Positions 25,067-33,974 are shown, numbered from the stretch's first letter. The stretch: DNA of 45,376 bases from Pseudanabaena biceps PCC 7429 (GCF_000332215.1 NZ_ALWB01000010.1:1-45376); one strand, 5' to 3'. Numbers and translations: made by a program. The notes: generated from the sequence alone by a model not told the origin.

Positions 25067-28000
25067 ATGGCTTCCAACAAAAACAACCCAATCAAAGGTC
25101 AAGGTGTTAACGAACCAGATAAAAAGCAATCGCTCCAATCTGATGCTGCTGATGTCGATTGGATGATTATATCGGATCTCAGTACGCGAATTGGCGGAGT
25201 TCCTCAGCAAAAGGTAGAAGCAAAGCAAACCACCCCACCCCCATCCTCACAACCATCAAGCGCCCAAACGACTGAGAACGATCTCGAGGATCTTGAGTGG
25301 CTGCGATCGCTTGGTTTGGATGAGCCAATTGAGCGATCGTCCTCCCAAAGAAATACATCCTCAAATAGTCACGCTAACAAACCTCAGGCAAAAGAGTCTG
25401 ATAGCGATCTTGGGAATATCGATTGGTTAATTGTGACCGATCTCAAGACCAGAATGGATGAGCCTGAGCATAAGCCCCAAGCTGATTCTGCAAATCCAAG
25501 CATAGATCCAGTAAAAACGACACTCCAGCCCTTACAGGATATAAATATTGGTCTTGATGACGATTTCGGATTAGATGGATTAGACTTTTTGGGAAATGCA
25601 GATCTTGCCGAGCTAGATTCTCTAGGACTTGACGCTTCAGATTCCTTTAGCCTAGATTCCCTCCAAAGTATTGGTGACGAGGAAGGTAAAATCTCTGGAT
25701 TAGCGGAGTTATTAGAAGATAATGATGACTCAAGTTTTAATTTAAGTGCTGAGGGAAATGATCCTGATTGGGATAGTATCTCAGATTTATTAGAAGAGAA
25801 TTCCGAGGATATCCCTAGTCAACCTAGCCTTAATGTTGCCAGTGAATATGCAGTAACGGATGACCAAGACCTCAACATTTTCGAGGCTGATGGCAACAAT
25901 ACTGAAGATTACTATGTAAACAGTGAGTTAAATTTAAATCCTGATTTACCATCTAATCATCCCTACAATGATTATAGTGATGAATTTCAAGATGATTTAT
26001 TACCTGATGATTTAAACCTCTCTGATGAATTTCAAGATGATTTATTACCTGATGATTTAAATCTCTCTGATGAATTTCAAGATGATTTATTACCTGATAA
26101 TTTAGAAATTCCTGAGGATCTATCTGCCCAATTTCAAGAAGATCTGCTCATTGAAGATCTATCAATGAGTAACGATTTTCAAGACGAATTTCCATCAAAC
26201 CAATCTATAGATCAAGATCCACAAAACCTGTCTCTGGGAGAAGAAATTAGCAATCTATCTCCAGATATGGCTAGCAATCTAGACAATGGATTCGGCTCAG
26301 TGCAATCCTTAGAAGCTCTAGATGCTAGCATGACTGAAGACGAGATCTGGTCGAGCAATCCATCAGATCCAATGGCTATCTATGAGTCCACAGCAATTGA
26401 CAATGCTTTTGACAATGCTTTTGACAATGCTTTTACCAGTGATTGGGGACAGGGAATAGCACCAGAAATCGACAATGATGCGGTTTGGGATAGCGCTCCT
26501 AATGTAGCTGCCGCCGCAATTTCGGACACATCTATAAACAACGCTTTTGGCACATTTGACGATTGGCAGAACTTGCAATCATCAACCTCAATTGACTTGG
26601 AAGAGAATGCTGGATTTGATTTGAACACTCCCGCTCCCAACCTTGCCGATATTGACAATGAATTTGCTCCTGCGTCGAATTTAGGATTTGAATCAGCCCC
26701 CGAATTTCAATTTGAAGAATCTTTTGAACAGAGCAATCTACTTGAACAGAGCGATCTGAGTAATGATTATTTAGAATCTGCAATTGAAAACGAGACAAAC
26801 TGGAATGTAGAATTTGCCAATGACGCAATTGGTAATGAGTCAGATTGGAATACTCCATTAGAAAGTGCATTAGCAGATCCTGAAAATCAACTTATTGATA
26901 GTATTGAAAATGATGCTGACTGGAGTGCCACTCTTGAAGCCGAGATCGATGCTGGCAATGATGCTTGGCAAGAGGATCTAGTTGATGACTATTTGCCACC
27001 CATCGAAGAAACCTCAGAGATTTTTAACGATTCATTGTTAGGTACTGTTGATAGCGGTTTCTCGGAGAAGTCACTGGATACAAATAACTTCTCTGATAAC
27101 TTCTCAAGTAGCTTCTCAGAGAAGTTACTTGACGAGGACAACTTTGACTTTAGTGGCGAACTTAGCGATGATAACGCTAATGATAATGAATGGACGATTG
27201 CCAATAATCCCTATACCCTAGTCCAAAGCGACAGCATGGCAGAGGCTGTTAATTTAGAAGTTCCATCGGTTGCCTACGATCAGTTTGCCGCTCCATTAGG
27301 AGCAATAGAGCTAGATAATTCTGATCAAAACTTCGATCGCCAATTTACTGATTTTAATGAATTTGCTGATCGGTTCGATCAGTTCGATCAAATTGATGAA
27401 AATATCAGTGCTGAATTTGCAAATAATGCTTTAAGCCTCTCCGAACCTTCTCCCCCGCCCTTGTCAGATTGGGAAAATAACAATCCACCTAACAACGAAC
27501 AAATTACTGATTCCTATTATGCAGATGACGACTTTGCTAACTATGTTGATAATGTCGATAGTTTTTCTGCCGCAATACCATCAGGACAGGTCGAGCATTA
27601 TGACTTAAGAAGTGAGAATAGCAATGAAAAGATTTCTGAATCACTAATAGCCGAAAGAGCTAATGATTTAGAGATTATGCTGGATGAAAATTTTGATTTA
27701 GCTTCCTTTGATGAGGATAGTTTGCCAGAAATCCCTATAGCTGAATTTGGTCTTGGTACTGTTCCCACAACACTCACCCCCAATCGCGCCAACTCGCCAT
27801 ACTCAGAAGATTCCTTTACTAACTCATCGGCATTCCCCCCTCCTCCTTCCCTCAGTTCTGTCAGTATGCTTCCTCCAGATCCCTTTGAAGATGCTTTATT
27901 AAGTGAAAGTATTTTGGACAGCGATTTAATCAGTGGTAGTTATGAAGTAGATTTGCATGAAGAGGCTATGGCTAACGATTTACTCAATGGGTTTACTTCG

Positions 28001-29908
28001 CCATCAGGGGTATTTGAGGAGGCTACCTCGACTCCAGCAAGGGTTCCTTCGCCACCTACAAATTTTGGAGCATCCTCAAATTTTAATCTAGGTGCAGGTG
28101 ATAGTGACTTTTTAGACGATTTCGACTTAGATAGTATCGATCCTACGGGTGGCGACTTTGATTCTAGTTTTCGTACTTCGTCAATATCTACGGGGCTAAC
28201 GCCACCAATGCCTGCGCCGCCAAAGTCAGTTGCGCCAATGCCTACACCAATGCCTCCAAATCTTCCCCCTCTGGCAAAGCAAGAACCCACTTCTCCATCT
28301 CTCAATAATCCACCACCACCGCCTTTTTTACCCCCCTTACCGCCAAAAAGAAATCCCCATCAAGGTGTTAATCCTAAGCCTCCCTCAGCAGCCAATACCA
28401 GTCTTCCCCTACCTCCTACTAATCCTAGTCGAATGGCTAAGAAAAAGGAAGAAGATGACTTCGATCGCTTTCATGCTCAGCCAAATCCGCAAAGTCGCAA
28501 ACCAATCAATTCCATTGATGAAAGTTGGTCAGAGTTATTGGATGCTGATACAGTTCTATCTGGCGGCAGACCGACGACTGGCTCTTCTTACTCAGATACT
28601 AGCGGTAAGATGTCTTCGAGTGGAGGAAACTCGATGGGGAACCCTTCCTATGGTAGAGATAGAAACTCGGCTCATCCATCTAAGCGTAAAGATACTAGCT
28701 TGCCCGATTTTAACGACCTTGGGCTAGAAATCCATGATGACAATACTGATTGGTCTGGGTTACTGGATAGCGGCGATCTGTCAGATAACATCACAACGAT
28801 CGGACCTCAGGGTACGCAAATGCCTTCTCGTAGCCGAAACCTGCCTATATCTTCTCCTCGCACCGATGCAACAGGTATAAGTGAGACGCGAGAAATCCCC
28901 CGCGATCGCCGTAAACCAACCGCAAATTTCGGTGATTCGACGCAGGCGCGTATGGGTACGCCTCCCGATCAAATTGATTTCAACCGATTTACTGAGGAGA
29001 ATTACGGAGCCTATGGTTATGAGCCACCAGCACCGCCTCCAGCCCATAAGCCTGCTCCGATTAAAACTAAAATGTCGATGCCGAGTGTTAGCTTGGAATC
29101 GTTATGGCAAGATTATCTTAAAATACCGACAATTGGATTAGGCGCGATCGCTGTAGTGTTTTTAATCTATGGTTTAGTCAATAGACCCATCTTCGACTTA
29201 GGTTTACGGTGGGGGCTATTCAAAGATGCCAAAGGCAAAGACTTCACTAATGCGGACTTTAAGGGAGCCAAACTGGATAATGTCGATTTCAGTAAAGCGA
29301 CTCTCACAGGGGCAAAAATGCAAGATGCAAGTCTTGTCGGCGCAAATTTTCAAGAGGCAAACCTCGATGGCGTGAATTTCACCAATGCCAACTTAAATAG
29401 AGCCAGATTAATCCAATCCAGCGTAATTTGGTCAGAATTCAAAAATGCTCAAATGGTTCTTGTGGATTTGGGAGGTTCCGATTTAACTCGTTCTAATTTT
29501 ATTGGCGCTAAAATGGAGGGTGCGAACCTCAAGAATTCTAAAATTGGCCCTCAAGGCACGGAAAAAGCGACAAGATTTAGCCCGACAGTTCTTTTAGCTT
29601 GGCAAATCGTTAACGATCCTCGCGAAGGTCGAAATCTGGCAGAGCAAGATCTGTCGGGGTTGAATTTGAGCTTTACAAGTCTTAAGCGAGCTAATCTTTC
29701 TAACGTTAAGCTCAACTACACAGACATGACTAATACCGATCTGAGCGGAGCTAATCTCACTAGTGGTCAAGTAAATGGAGCCAACTGGAGTGGTGCGAAG
29801 CTGAATGGAATTAATTTAACAGGTGTTACTTTTGACAAGGCAAAACTTCCAAAAACCGATGAAGAGACAGTTTGTCCTAATGGAAAGAAAGGTCCCTGTA
29901 GCTTTTAA
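25067..29908 (+). CDS. Giant acidic scaffold-like protein with C-terminal membrane segment and pentapeptide repeats
   Basis: A 1613-residue protein. Residues about 1-1350 are low-complexity, acidic (Asp, Glu, Asn, Ser) and largely disordered, with a proline-rich part (about 1045-1130). Short related motifs recur: DVDWMIISDL, DLEWLRSLGL, NIDWLIVTDL, DPDWDSISDL, DNTDWSGLLD. A 15-residue block SDEFQDDLLPDDLNL occurs three times. One membrane segment lies at about 1355-1373 (TIGLGAIAVVFLIYGLV). The C-terminal part (about 1388-1595) has pentapeptide repeats of the A(D/N)Lxx type (LTGAKMQDASLVGANFQEAN). No enzyme domain is seen. I know no described protein with this whole plan; a tethered scaffold is my inference. 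Confidence 0.82.
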   Translation: MASNKNNPIKGQGVNEPDKKQSLQSDAADVDWMIISDLSTRIGGVPQQKVEAKQTTPPPSSQPSSAQTTENDLEDLEWLRSLGLDEPIERSSSQRNTSSNSHANKPQAKESDSDLGNIDWLIVTDLKTRMDEPEHKPQADSANPSIDPVKTTLQPLQDINIGLDDDFGLDGLDFLGNADLAELDSLGLDASDSFSLDSLQSIGDEEGKISGLAELLEDNDDSSFNLSAEGNDPDWDSISDLLEENSEDIPSQPSLNVASEYAVTDDQDLNIFEADGNNTEDYYVNSELNLNPDLPSNHPYNDYSDEFQDDLLPDDLNLSDEFQDDLLPDDLNLSDEFQDDLLPDNLEIPEDLSAQFQEDLLIEDLSMSNDFQDEFPSNQSIDQDPQNLSLGEEISNLSPDMASNLDNGFGSVQSLEALDASMTEDEIWSSNPSDPMAIYESTAIDNAFDNAFDNAFTSDWGQGIAPEIDNDAVWDSAPNVAAAAISDTSINNAFGTFDDWQNLQSSTSIDLEENAGFDLNTPAPNLADIDNEFAPASNLGFESAPEFQFEESFEQSNLLEQSDLSNDYLESAIENETNWNVEFANDAIGNESDWNTPLESALADPENQLIDSIENDADWSATLEAEIDAGNDAWQEDLVDDYLPPIEETSEIFNDSLLGTVDSGFSEKSLDTNNFSDNFSSSFSEKLLDEDNFDFSGELSDDNANDNEWTIANNPYTLVQSDSMAEAVNLEVPSVAYDQFAAPLGAIELDNSDQNFDRQFTDFNEFADRFDQFDQIDENISAEFANNALSLSEPSPPPLSDWENNNPPNNEQITDSYYADDDFANYVDNVDSFSAAIPSGQVEHYDLRSENSNEKISESLIAERANDLEIMLDENFDLASFDEDSLPEIPIAEFGLGTVPTTLTPNRANSPYSEDSFTNSSAFPPPPSLSSVSMLPPDPFEDALLSESILDSDLISGSYEVDLHEEAMANDLLNGFTSPSGVFEEATSTPARVPSPPTNFGASSNFNLGAGDSDFLDDFDLDSIDPTGGDFDSSFRTSSISTGLTPPMPAPPKSVAPMPTPMPPNLPPLAKQEPTSPSLNNPPPPPFLPPLPPKRNPHQGVNPKPPSAANTSLPLPPTNPSRMAKKKEEDDFDRFHAQPNPQSRKPINSIDESWSELLDADTVLSGGRPTTGSSYSDTSGKMSSSGGNSMGNPSYGRDRNSAHPSKRKDTSLPDFNDLGLEIHDDNTDWSGLLDSGDLSDNITTIGPQGTQMPSRSRNLPISSPRTDATGISETREIPRDRRKPTANFGDSTQARMGTPPDQIDFNRFTEENYGAYGYEPPAPPPAHKPAPIKTKMSMPSVSLESLWQDYLKIPTIGLGAIAVVFLIYGLVNRPIFDLGLRWGLFKDAKGKDFTNADFKGAKLDNVDFSKATLTGAKMQDASLVGANFQEANLDGVNFTNANLNRARLIQSSVIWSEFKNAQMVLVDLGGSDLTRSNFIGAKMEGANLKNSKIGPQGTEKATRFSPTVLLAWQIVNDPREGRNLAEQDLSGLNLSFTSLKRANLSNVKLNYTDMTNTDLSGANLTSGQVNGANWSGAKLNGINLTGVTFDKAKLPKTDEETVCPNGKKGPCSF
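25979..26113 (+). repeat. 45-bp in-frame tandem repeat in the giant gene
   Basis: Three copies of a 45-bp unit starting GATGAATTTCAAGATGATTT (25979, 26024, 26069), nearly identical at the DNA level. They encode DEFQDDLLPDDLNLS-type blocks and a degenerate fourth copy follows. The near identity suggests recent expansion. Confidence 0.88.
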
Positions 29909-29949
29909 GGGAAGTCTTGATAGGTGAAGTTTTGCCGCAAATAAACTTA

Positions 29950-30002
29950 AAAATCTAGAGGCTTGATCACTTGCAATGCAAGCGATCAAGTCTCTAGATT
30001 TT
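29950..30002 (+). terminator. Long hairpin after the giant gene
   Basis: A 25-bp stem with two wobble pairs (29950-29974 with 29978-30002), loop AAT, tip GC-AAT-GC. It lies 42 bp after the stop codon and ends in T-rich sequence, so it is a plausible terminator. Its tip matches the repeat families. Confidence 0.6.
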
Positions 30003-30009
30003 CTCTTAT

Positions 30010-30152
30010 ACCAATTCACTAAAGTGTTGGCTCACTTTTGTGAATTAAAAACTAAATCCAGTAAGGTTTTGAGATTTCCAAAATGGCAACGCCATTTTGG
30101 AAATTTGTAGTTATACCAAGTTAAGAAATGGCTACGCCATTTCTTAACTTGG
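30010..30152. repeat. Family D element with three hairpins
   Basis: Hairpins at 30013-30046, 30074-30104 (tip GGC-AAC-GCC) and 30116-30152 (perfect 17-bp stem, tip GGC-TAC-GCC) are joined by the linker AAAACTAAATCCAGTAAGG. The third hairpin has the same stem as the palindrome at 2748-2787. The spacer 29909-30333 is otherwise empty. Confidence 0.8.
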
Positions 30153-30256
30153 TAAGTAGCTAGGCATAAGTAAACTTAAAACCTAGAAGAGCATACCGCC
30201 CGCTACGCGGGCGGTATGCTCTCTGGTTTTGGTTTTTAATTATGCCGAACTACTTA
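30153..30256. repeat. Family A foldback element
   Basis: The ends are TAAGTAGCTAGGCATAAG and TAATTATGCCGAACTACTTA, an inverted repeat with few differences. The core has a perfect 16-bp GC-rich stem (30188-30203 with 30207-30222), tip CGC-TAC-GCG. It abuts the family D element with no gap. Confidence 0.83.
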
Positions 30257-30333
30257 TAACTACAAAATCGAACCGACATTGTGAGAAGATTTAGCAGTTA
30301 GAAATACAGTTATGTTTTCGGCTAAACAGATCA

Positions 30334-31989
30334 ATGAGATATTTGCTGCGTCGCTTGTTTACTTGGGTTGCGATCGCTCTGATTACAGTAACATCCCTAT
30401 TTGCCTGTACCAATGGCAAAATCATCAATAACCGCAACAGATTAGGAATAAGCGATCGCACTGACGAACGTATCGTTATCGGCACGACTAGCAAAATCCG
30501 TACCCTCGATCCTGCCGATGCCAACGAGTTTTTTATTAGTAATATCTTCTACAATACCCTAGAACGCCTTTACACCTACAAAGAAGGCTCTAACGAGATC
30601 GTGCCCCAACTAGCGGCAGATATGCCAAAAGTTAGCGATGATGGCTTAATTTATACTGTGCCAGTAAAGACGGGGATCAAATTCCACGATCGCACTAATT
30701 TTAATGCCTATACGATGAAATTTGCTTTGGAACGTTTCATGAACTCCAAAGGAACGCCAGCATATATCTTGGGAGATATCATCGAGGCTATCTCAGCTCC
30801 GAACGAAACAGAATTGATTTTCAAGCTCAAGGAACCTCTCCAGTTTTTCCCAAAATTCTTAGCCTTCACTGGTGCTGCCGCAATCTCACCACAGGTTTAC
30901 AAACATATCAAGGATGAGAAAACGGGCAAACTCTTGTTCTTACCCGATAAATTGGTCGGAACTGGTCCCTATCAAGTAACACAATTTGTTGAAGGGAGTT
31001 ACTTACGCTTAGATGCATTTCCCGATTACTGGGGCAAGAAACCCGTAAATAGAGGCATTGACATTCAATTTTTCTCTTCAAATGCCAACTTACTCAATGC
31101 TTTTAAGACGGGTGCGGTTGACATCGCTTTTCAAACACTCACACCAACTCAGGTTAAGAATATTGAAGCCAATGCAAAAGCCAATGGCTGGACGATCGCT
31201 TCTGGTCAAGGAGCCACTATTCTTTACATGGTGCTAAATACCCAGCAATCTCCACTCAATGATGTACGGGTGCGTCAAGCCCTAGCCGCAGCGATCGATC
31301 GCCCCCTATTAGAATCACGCATATTTTTCAATCAGCGATCGCCATTGTACAGTCTGATTCCCAGTGCTTTTGGCGAATCTAAGCCCGTATTCGAGCAAAA
31401 ATATGGTGATAATAATGGGAAACTGGCTCGACAATTACTGGAAACCGCAGGATATTCCAATGAAAAACCTGCACAAATTACAATTTGGTATTCCCCAAAA
31501 TATGGAGGCAATGGCGATCTCATTGCCAGCACTTTACGTGCTTCAATTCAAAAAAATGTTGGCAAAATCATCCAAATTAAAACCGAACGGGTCGAAAATA
31601 CCGTGGGCTACGCTTTCCTAGACAAGGGAGTTTACCCAGCATATTTACTCGATTGGGTACCTGATATTCTCGATCCCGATAACTACATCAAACCCTTTTT
31701 AGAATGTGAAGAAGCTGAAGGAGATCGTTGCAAAAAAGGTGGTAGCCAGTTTCAAGGCTCGTTTTACAATAATCCCCTAATAAACGATCTGATCGCCAAG
31801 GAGAGAAAAGAGCGAGATAGCGTTAAGCGATCGCAACTACTCCAAAAAATCCAAGAGATTTTGGCTCAGGATGTTCCATTCATTCCGCTATGGCAAAACA
31901 AAGAATATGCTTTTGCCCAAAAAGGAGTGGATGGAGTAAAGATCGAACCAAACCAGCAACTTCCCTATTGGAATATTTCTAAGCAATAA
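30334..31989 (+). CDS. ABC transporter substrate-binding lipoprotein (peptide/nickel type, SBP family 5)
   Basis: A 551-residue lipoprotein. The signal peptide ends in a lipobox (LFAC, Cys25), so the mature protein is probably anchored by lipid at the outer face of the cytoplasmic membrane. Residues about 45-545 show family 5 features: IVIGTTSKIRTLDPADANEF near the start, LPDKLVGTGPYQVTQF, DVRVRQALAAAIDRPLLES, and a C-terminal DVPFIPLWQNKEYAF. Such proteins deliver oligopeptides, nickel or similar ligands to a permease. No permease or ATPase gene is adjacent, so its partner must be elsewhere. A perfect foldback repeat follows 40 bp after the stop. Confidence 0.92.
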   Translation: MRYLLRRLFTWVAIALITVTSLFACTNGKIINNRNRLGISDRTDERIVIGTTSKIRTLDPADANEFFISNIFYNTLERLYTYKEGSNEIVPQLAADMPKVSDDGLIYTVPVKTGIKFHDRTNFNAYTMKFALERFMNSKGTPAYILGDIIEAISAPNETELIFKLKEPLQFFPKFLAFTGAAAISPQVYKHIKDEKTGKLLFLPDKLVGTGPYQVTQFVEGSYLRLDAFPDYWGKKPVNRGIDIQFFSSNANLLNAFKTGAVDIAFQTLTPTQVKNIEANAKANGWTIASGQGATILYMVLNTQQSPLNDVRVRQALAAAIDRPLLESRIFFNQRSPLYSLIPSAFGESKPVFEQKYGDNNGKLARQLLETAGYSNEKPAQITIWYSPKYGGNGDLIASTLRASIQKNVGKIIQIKTERVENTVGYAFLDKGVYPAYLLDWVPDILDPDNYIKPFLECEEAEGDRCKKGGSQFQGSFYNNPLINDLIAKERKERDSVKRSQLLQKIQEILAQDVPFIPLWQNKEYAFAQKGVDGVKIEPNQQLPYWNISKQ

Positions 31990-32012
31990 TCTAAGGGACT
32001 TGCTAAGCAAGT

Positions 32013-32082
32013 GGGCATTAAATATAAAACCAAGAAATAGAGGTGCGGGGCAAAGCCCCGCACCTCTATTTCTTGACTGGGA
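32013..32082. repeat. Foldback element with a perfect 21-bp stem
   Basis: The left flank (GGGCATTAAATATAAAACC) is family A-like. The stem pairs 32031-32051 with 32055-32075, loop AAA, tip GC-AAA-GC. The right flank reads CTTGACTGGG, found inverted beside the related hairpin at 33362-33404. It may act as the terminator of the lipoprotein gene. Confidence 0.8.
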
Positions 32083-32162
32083 TTGGTCATAGCATTTTAT
32101 GGCTTCTGATGTAAAACTAGAAATTAGCCCCCTCGTTGAAATCGACAAGCTCAGAATGCGAT

Positions 32163-32219
32163 CGATTCGTTCATTGATTCATTCATTGATTCGTTCATCG
32201 ATTCGTTCATTGATTCGTT
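32163..32219. repeat. 12-bp tandem repeat, almost five copies
   Basis: The unit CGATTCGTTCAT or TGATTCGTTCAT is repeated at 32163, 32175, 32187 and 32199, with a partial copy at 32211. The last five codons and the stop of the 150-residue secreted protein gene (minus strand) fall at its right edge, so repeat changes could alter that C-terminus. Confidence 0.88.
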
Positions 32220-32659
32220 TCGCTGATCGTCAGTTGGTAAGAGCTAGATTCTCCATTCATAGTACCAACCCAGATCTCATATTTTCCTGCCATCCAAGCA
32301 CCTGATAATTCGGGATTTTTGCCACTACGACAGTAAACTCCATCGGGTCCTTGGACGAGCAGAGAGAGATTGCGATCGCTAATTAACTTCAATGCTAAAA
32401 AACCAAAGTTTTTTTGTAATGTCAAAGAATGATTGGCAGACTGCTGTGTTAAACCTTGACATTGTCCGTTAGCTTTGCGGTTAGCCACTGACTGCAATGG
32501 TAAACCTCCACTTGCATTCCCAGAATAAACCTGAGGATCGGGAGTGAATTTCGGTGAGATCGGTCTTAAGACTTCCTGACTCATCGCAGGGGTCGCGGAT
32601 AGAAAAATTGCTATTAGGGAGTATCCCAATACAGCGATCGGTAATTTCAATAATTTCAT
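32207..32659 (-). CDS. Secreted hypothetical protein, second of a paralogous pair
   Basis: A 150-residue protein with a signal peptide (about 1-27, cleavage after AMS or SATPAMS). The mature part contains PDPQVYSGNASGG, a region with two Cys residues (QCQG and VYCRSG, possibly a disulfide) and the ending MAGKYEIWVGTMNGESSSYQ plus LTISE. The same plan occurs in the upstream 164-residue neighbour, so the two are paralogues. The fold resembles a small beta-sandwich like those in pre-peptidase C-terminal domains; that is inference. Its start overlaps the upstream stop by 4 bp (ATGA), indicating translational coupling. Confidence 0.75.
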   Translation of the reverse strand: MKLLKLPIAVLGYSLIAIFLSATPAMSQEVLRPISPKFTPDPQVYSGNASGGLPLQSVANRKANGQCQGLTQQSANHSLTLQKNFGFLALKLISDRNLSLLVQGPDGVYCRSGKNPELSGAWMAGKYEIWVGTMNGESSSYQLTISETNQ

Positions 32660-33150
32660 TTTTGACGTATTTCACTTAAAGACAATGTGTAATCAAAGGA
32701 GTGGTTAATATTTTTAGAACCAACCCAAACCTGATAAATCCCCTTAGGTAAACGGCGACTAGCTTGAGGATTGCGTCCACCAGCCTCACCGTTAGCACAA
32801 ATGACAATACCGTTTGGTCCCTTAACCAACATCGTGGGCTCATCATTAATATTGCCTGTATAAATTAAAAAATCCATTAAAGGAAAAGTTTCGGTCAAAG
32901 TAATCGTGTGATTGGGTTTAGCATTGGCAAAGCCGCGACAATTATCAGCAATCCCCGCAATGCTGGCAATACTGACCTTTCCCCCAGCATTTCCGTCTAA
33001 AGTGGCAGGATCAGGGCGAAAGTTACGCCCAAGATTGAGTGTACTTTGAGCAAAACTAGGTGTAACGTTCGTCAAAGTTATTGCAATACCTGCTAAGGCT
33101 CCCCAACCTAAATTAAAGATGTTGGAATGACCAATTTTAGAAACGTTCAT
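32656..33150 (-). CDS. Secreted hypothetical protein, first of a paralogous pair
   Basis: A 164-residue protein with a signal peptide (about 1-35, cleavage after SFA). The mature part has FRPDPATLDGNAGGKVSIAS, Cys in NCRGFAN and VICANGE, then LPKGIYQVWVGSKNINHSFD followed by YTLSLSEI. It matches the downstream paralogue block by block: FxPDPxxxxGNAxG, two Cys, GxYxxWVG and a beta ending. No known function. The gene is first in a two-gene unit and its promoter must lie in 33151-33522. Confidence 0.75.
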   Translation of the reverse strand: MNVSKIGHSNIFNLGWGALAGIAITLTNVTPSFAQSTLNLGRNFRPDPATLDGNAGGKVSIASIAGIADNCRGFANAKPNHTITLTETFPLMDFLIYTGNINDEPTMLVKGPNGIVICANGEAGGRNPQASRRLPKGIYQVWVGSKNINHSFDYTLSLSEIRQK

Positions 33151-33354
33151 AACTCACTCCATGTAGAATGCATTAGCAACGCAGATGCATTTCAAGTGTA
33201 TTGTTTGAGATTCATGTTGCTAAGGATCATGACCAAATTACTGCCAATCTTGTTCCTAAGGATAAGTTTATAGCGATTCTTGAATCTGGGTAAAGAGATT
33301 TTCGGCAATTCCTAAAATTTAGGCAAACAATAAACCAGAAGCATATACTCCTTT

Positions 33355-33404
33355 CCCAGTCAAGAAATAGCAGTGCGGGGCAAAGCCCCGCACCGCTATT
33401 TCTT
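33355..33404. repeat. Foldback element related to the one at 32031-32075
   Basis: A 20-bp stem with one mismatch (33362-33381 with 33385-33404), loop AAA. The left flank CCCAGTCAAG is the inverse of the right flank of the 32031-32075 hairpin, so this is a sibling in inverted orientation. The stems differ at two left-arm positions: one is compensated on the right arm and one leaves an A-C mismatch. Confidence 0.8.
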
Positions 33405-33457
33405 TAGCAGCAATGTAACGAACTATTAAGATATTACTGGCATAGCGGTATGATGTC

Positions 33458-33486
33458 TTGACAGCAGAATATTTCACCTGTACCTT
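33458..33486 (+). promoter_or_regulatory. Possible promoter of the RHH-ycf46 genes
   Basis: A consensus TTGACA box (33458-33463) is followed, after 17 bp, by TACCTT (33481-33486), a moderate -10 match. The leader to the ATG at 33523 would be about 30 nt. Confidence 0.4.
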
Positions 33487-33522
33487 AGATACATACCCGG
33501 GTATTCACAGTTCTTAACCACT

Positions 33523-33852
33523 ATGCAAGATAAGCAAAAGGTAACGCAAAAAGTTACGTTCTATCTCCCCGAACGACTACACCAGCAGCTTAAAATTCGT
33601 TCTGCGATTGATGGGGATTCGATGTCAGACTTGGCAGAAAAAGCAATTAGTTTTTATCTTGCCCATGCTGATATCGTCGATTCTTCTGGTGTCGGACATA
33701 CCCATCAAACCTACAGTTGTCCTAGCTGTTCCCAAACAGTTGTGATCCGTAATGGTGAATTACTAGCGATCGGGGGCAGTCGAAATCAACCTTCACCAGT
33801 CACCGTCAGTAAAGCTGATAGTCAAGATGAGGAACTGGTTTCTATTGGTTAA
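33523..33852 (+). CDS. Ribbon-helix-helix protein with a possible zinc site
   Basis: A 109-residue protein. Residues about 6-50 (KVTFYLPERLHQQLKIRSAI, then SMSDLAEKAISFYL) fit a ribbon-helix-helix DNA-binding domain. A short HTHQTYSCPSC stretch follows (His59, His61, Cys66, Cys69), which could bind zinc, then a polar tail. By size and position upstream of a ycf46 gene it corresponds to the small gene that precedes slr0374 in Synechocystis; that match rests on position and memory. It may regulate its own cluster. Confidence 0.78.
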   Translation: MQDKQKVTQKVTFYLPERLHQQLKIRSAIDGDSMSDLAEKAISFYLAHADIVDSSGVGHTHQTYSCPSCSQTVVIRNGELLAIGGSRNQPSPVTVSKADSQDEELVSIG

Positions 33853-33974
33853 ATCAGCTTGTCAGATCAGCTTGCTAAATCAGCCTTGAATTAGCCACTT
33901 ATATTCCCAGACTATTCCTAGACATTTTTCTGTAGACAAGGTGAGGACAGAGGCATAGACCTCAGTATTACTAT

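Larger units (their letters stand above)
33151..33522. other. 372-bp divergent spacer
   Basis: It separates the secreted pair (minus) from the RHH gene (plus). It contains the hairpin at 33362-33404 and a likely plus-strand promoter (33458-33486). I see no small gene. Confidence 0.6.

Noticed and set aside
27940-28305. Long minus-strand frames inside the giant gene
   Set aside because: Low-complexity sequence of the giant gene gives open frames on the other strand by composition; none has a start context or family match.
2621-30256. Possible CRISPR array from repeated palindromes
   Set aside because: Copies are kilobases apart, are not evenly spaced, and have no unique spacers of equal length or cas genes.
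32099-32305. Plus-strand open frame with IRSLIHSLIRSSIRSLIR
   Set aside because: The pattern is the translated 12-bp tandem repeat, and the frame is antisense to the secreted protein gene.
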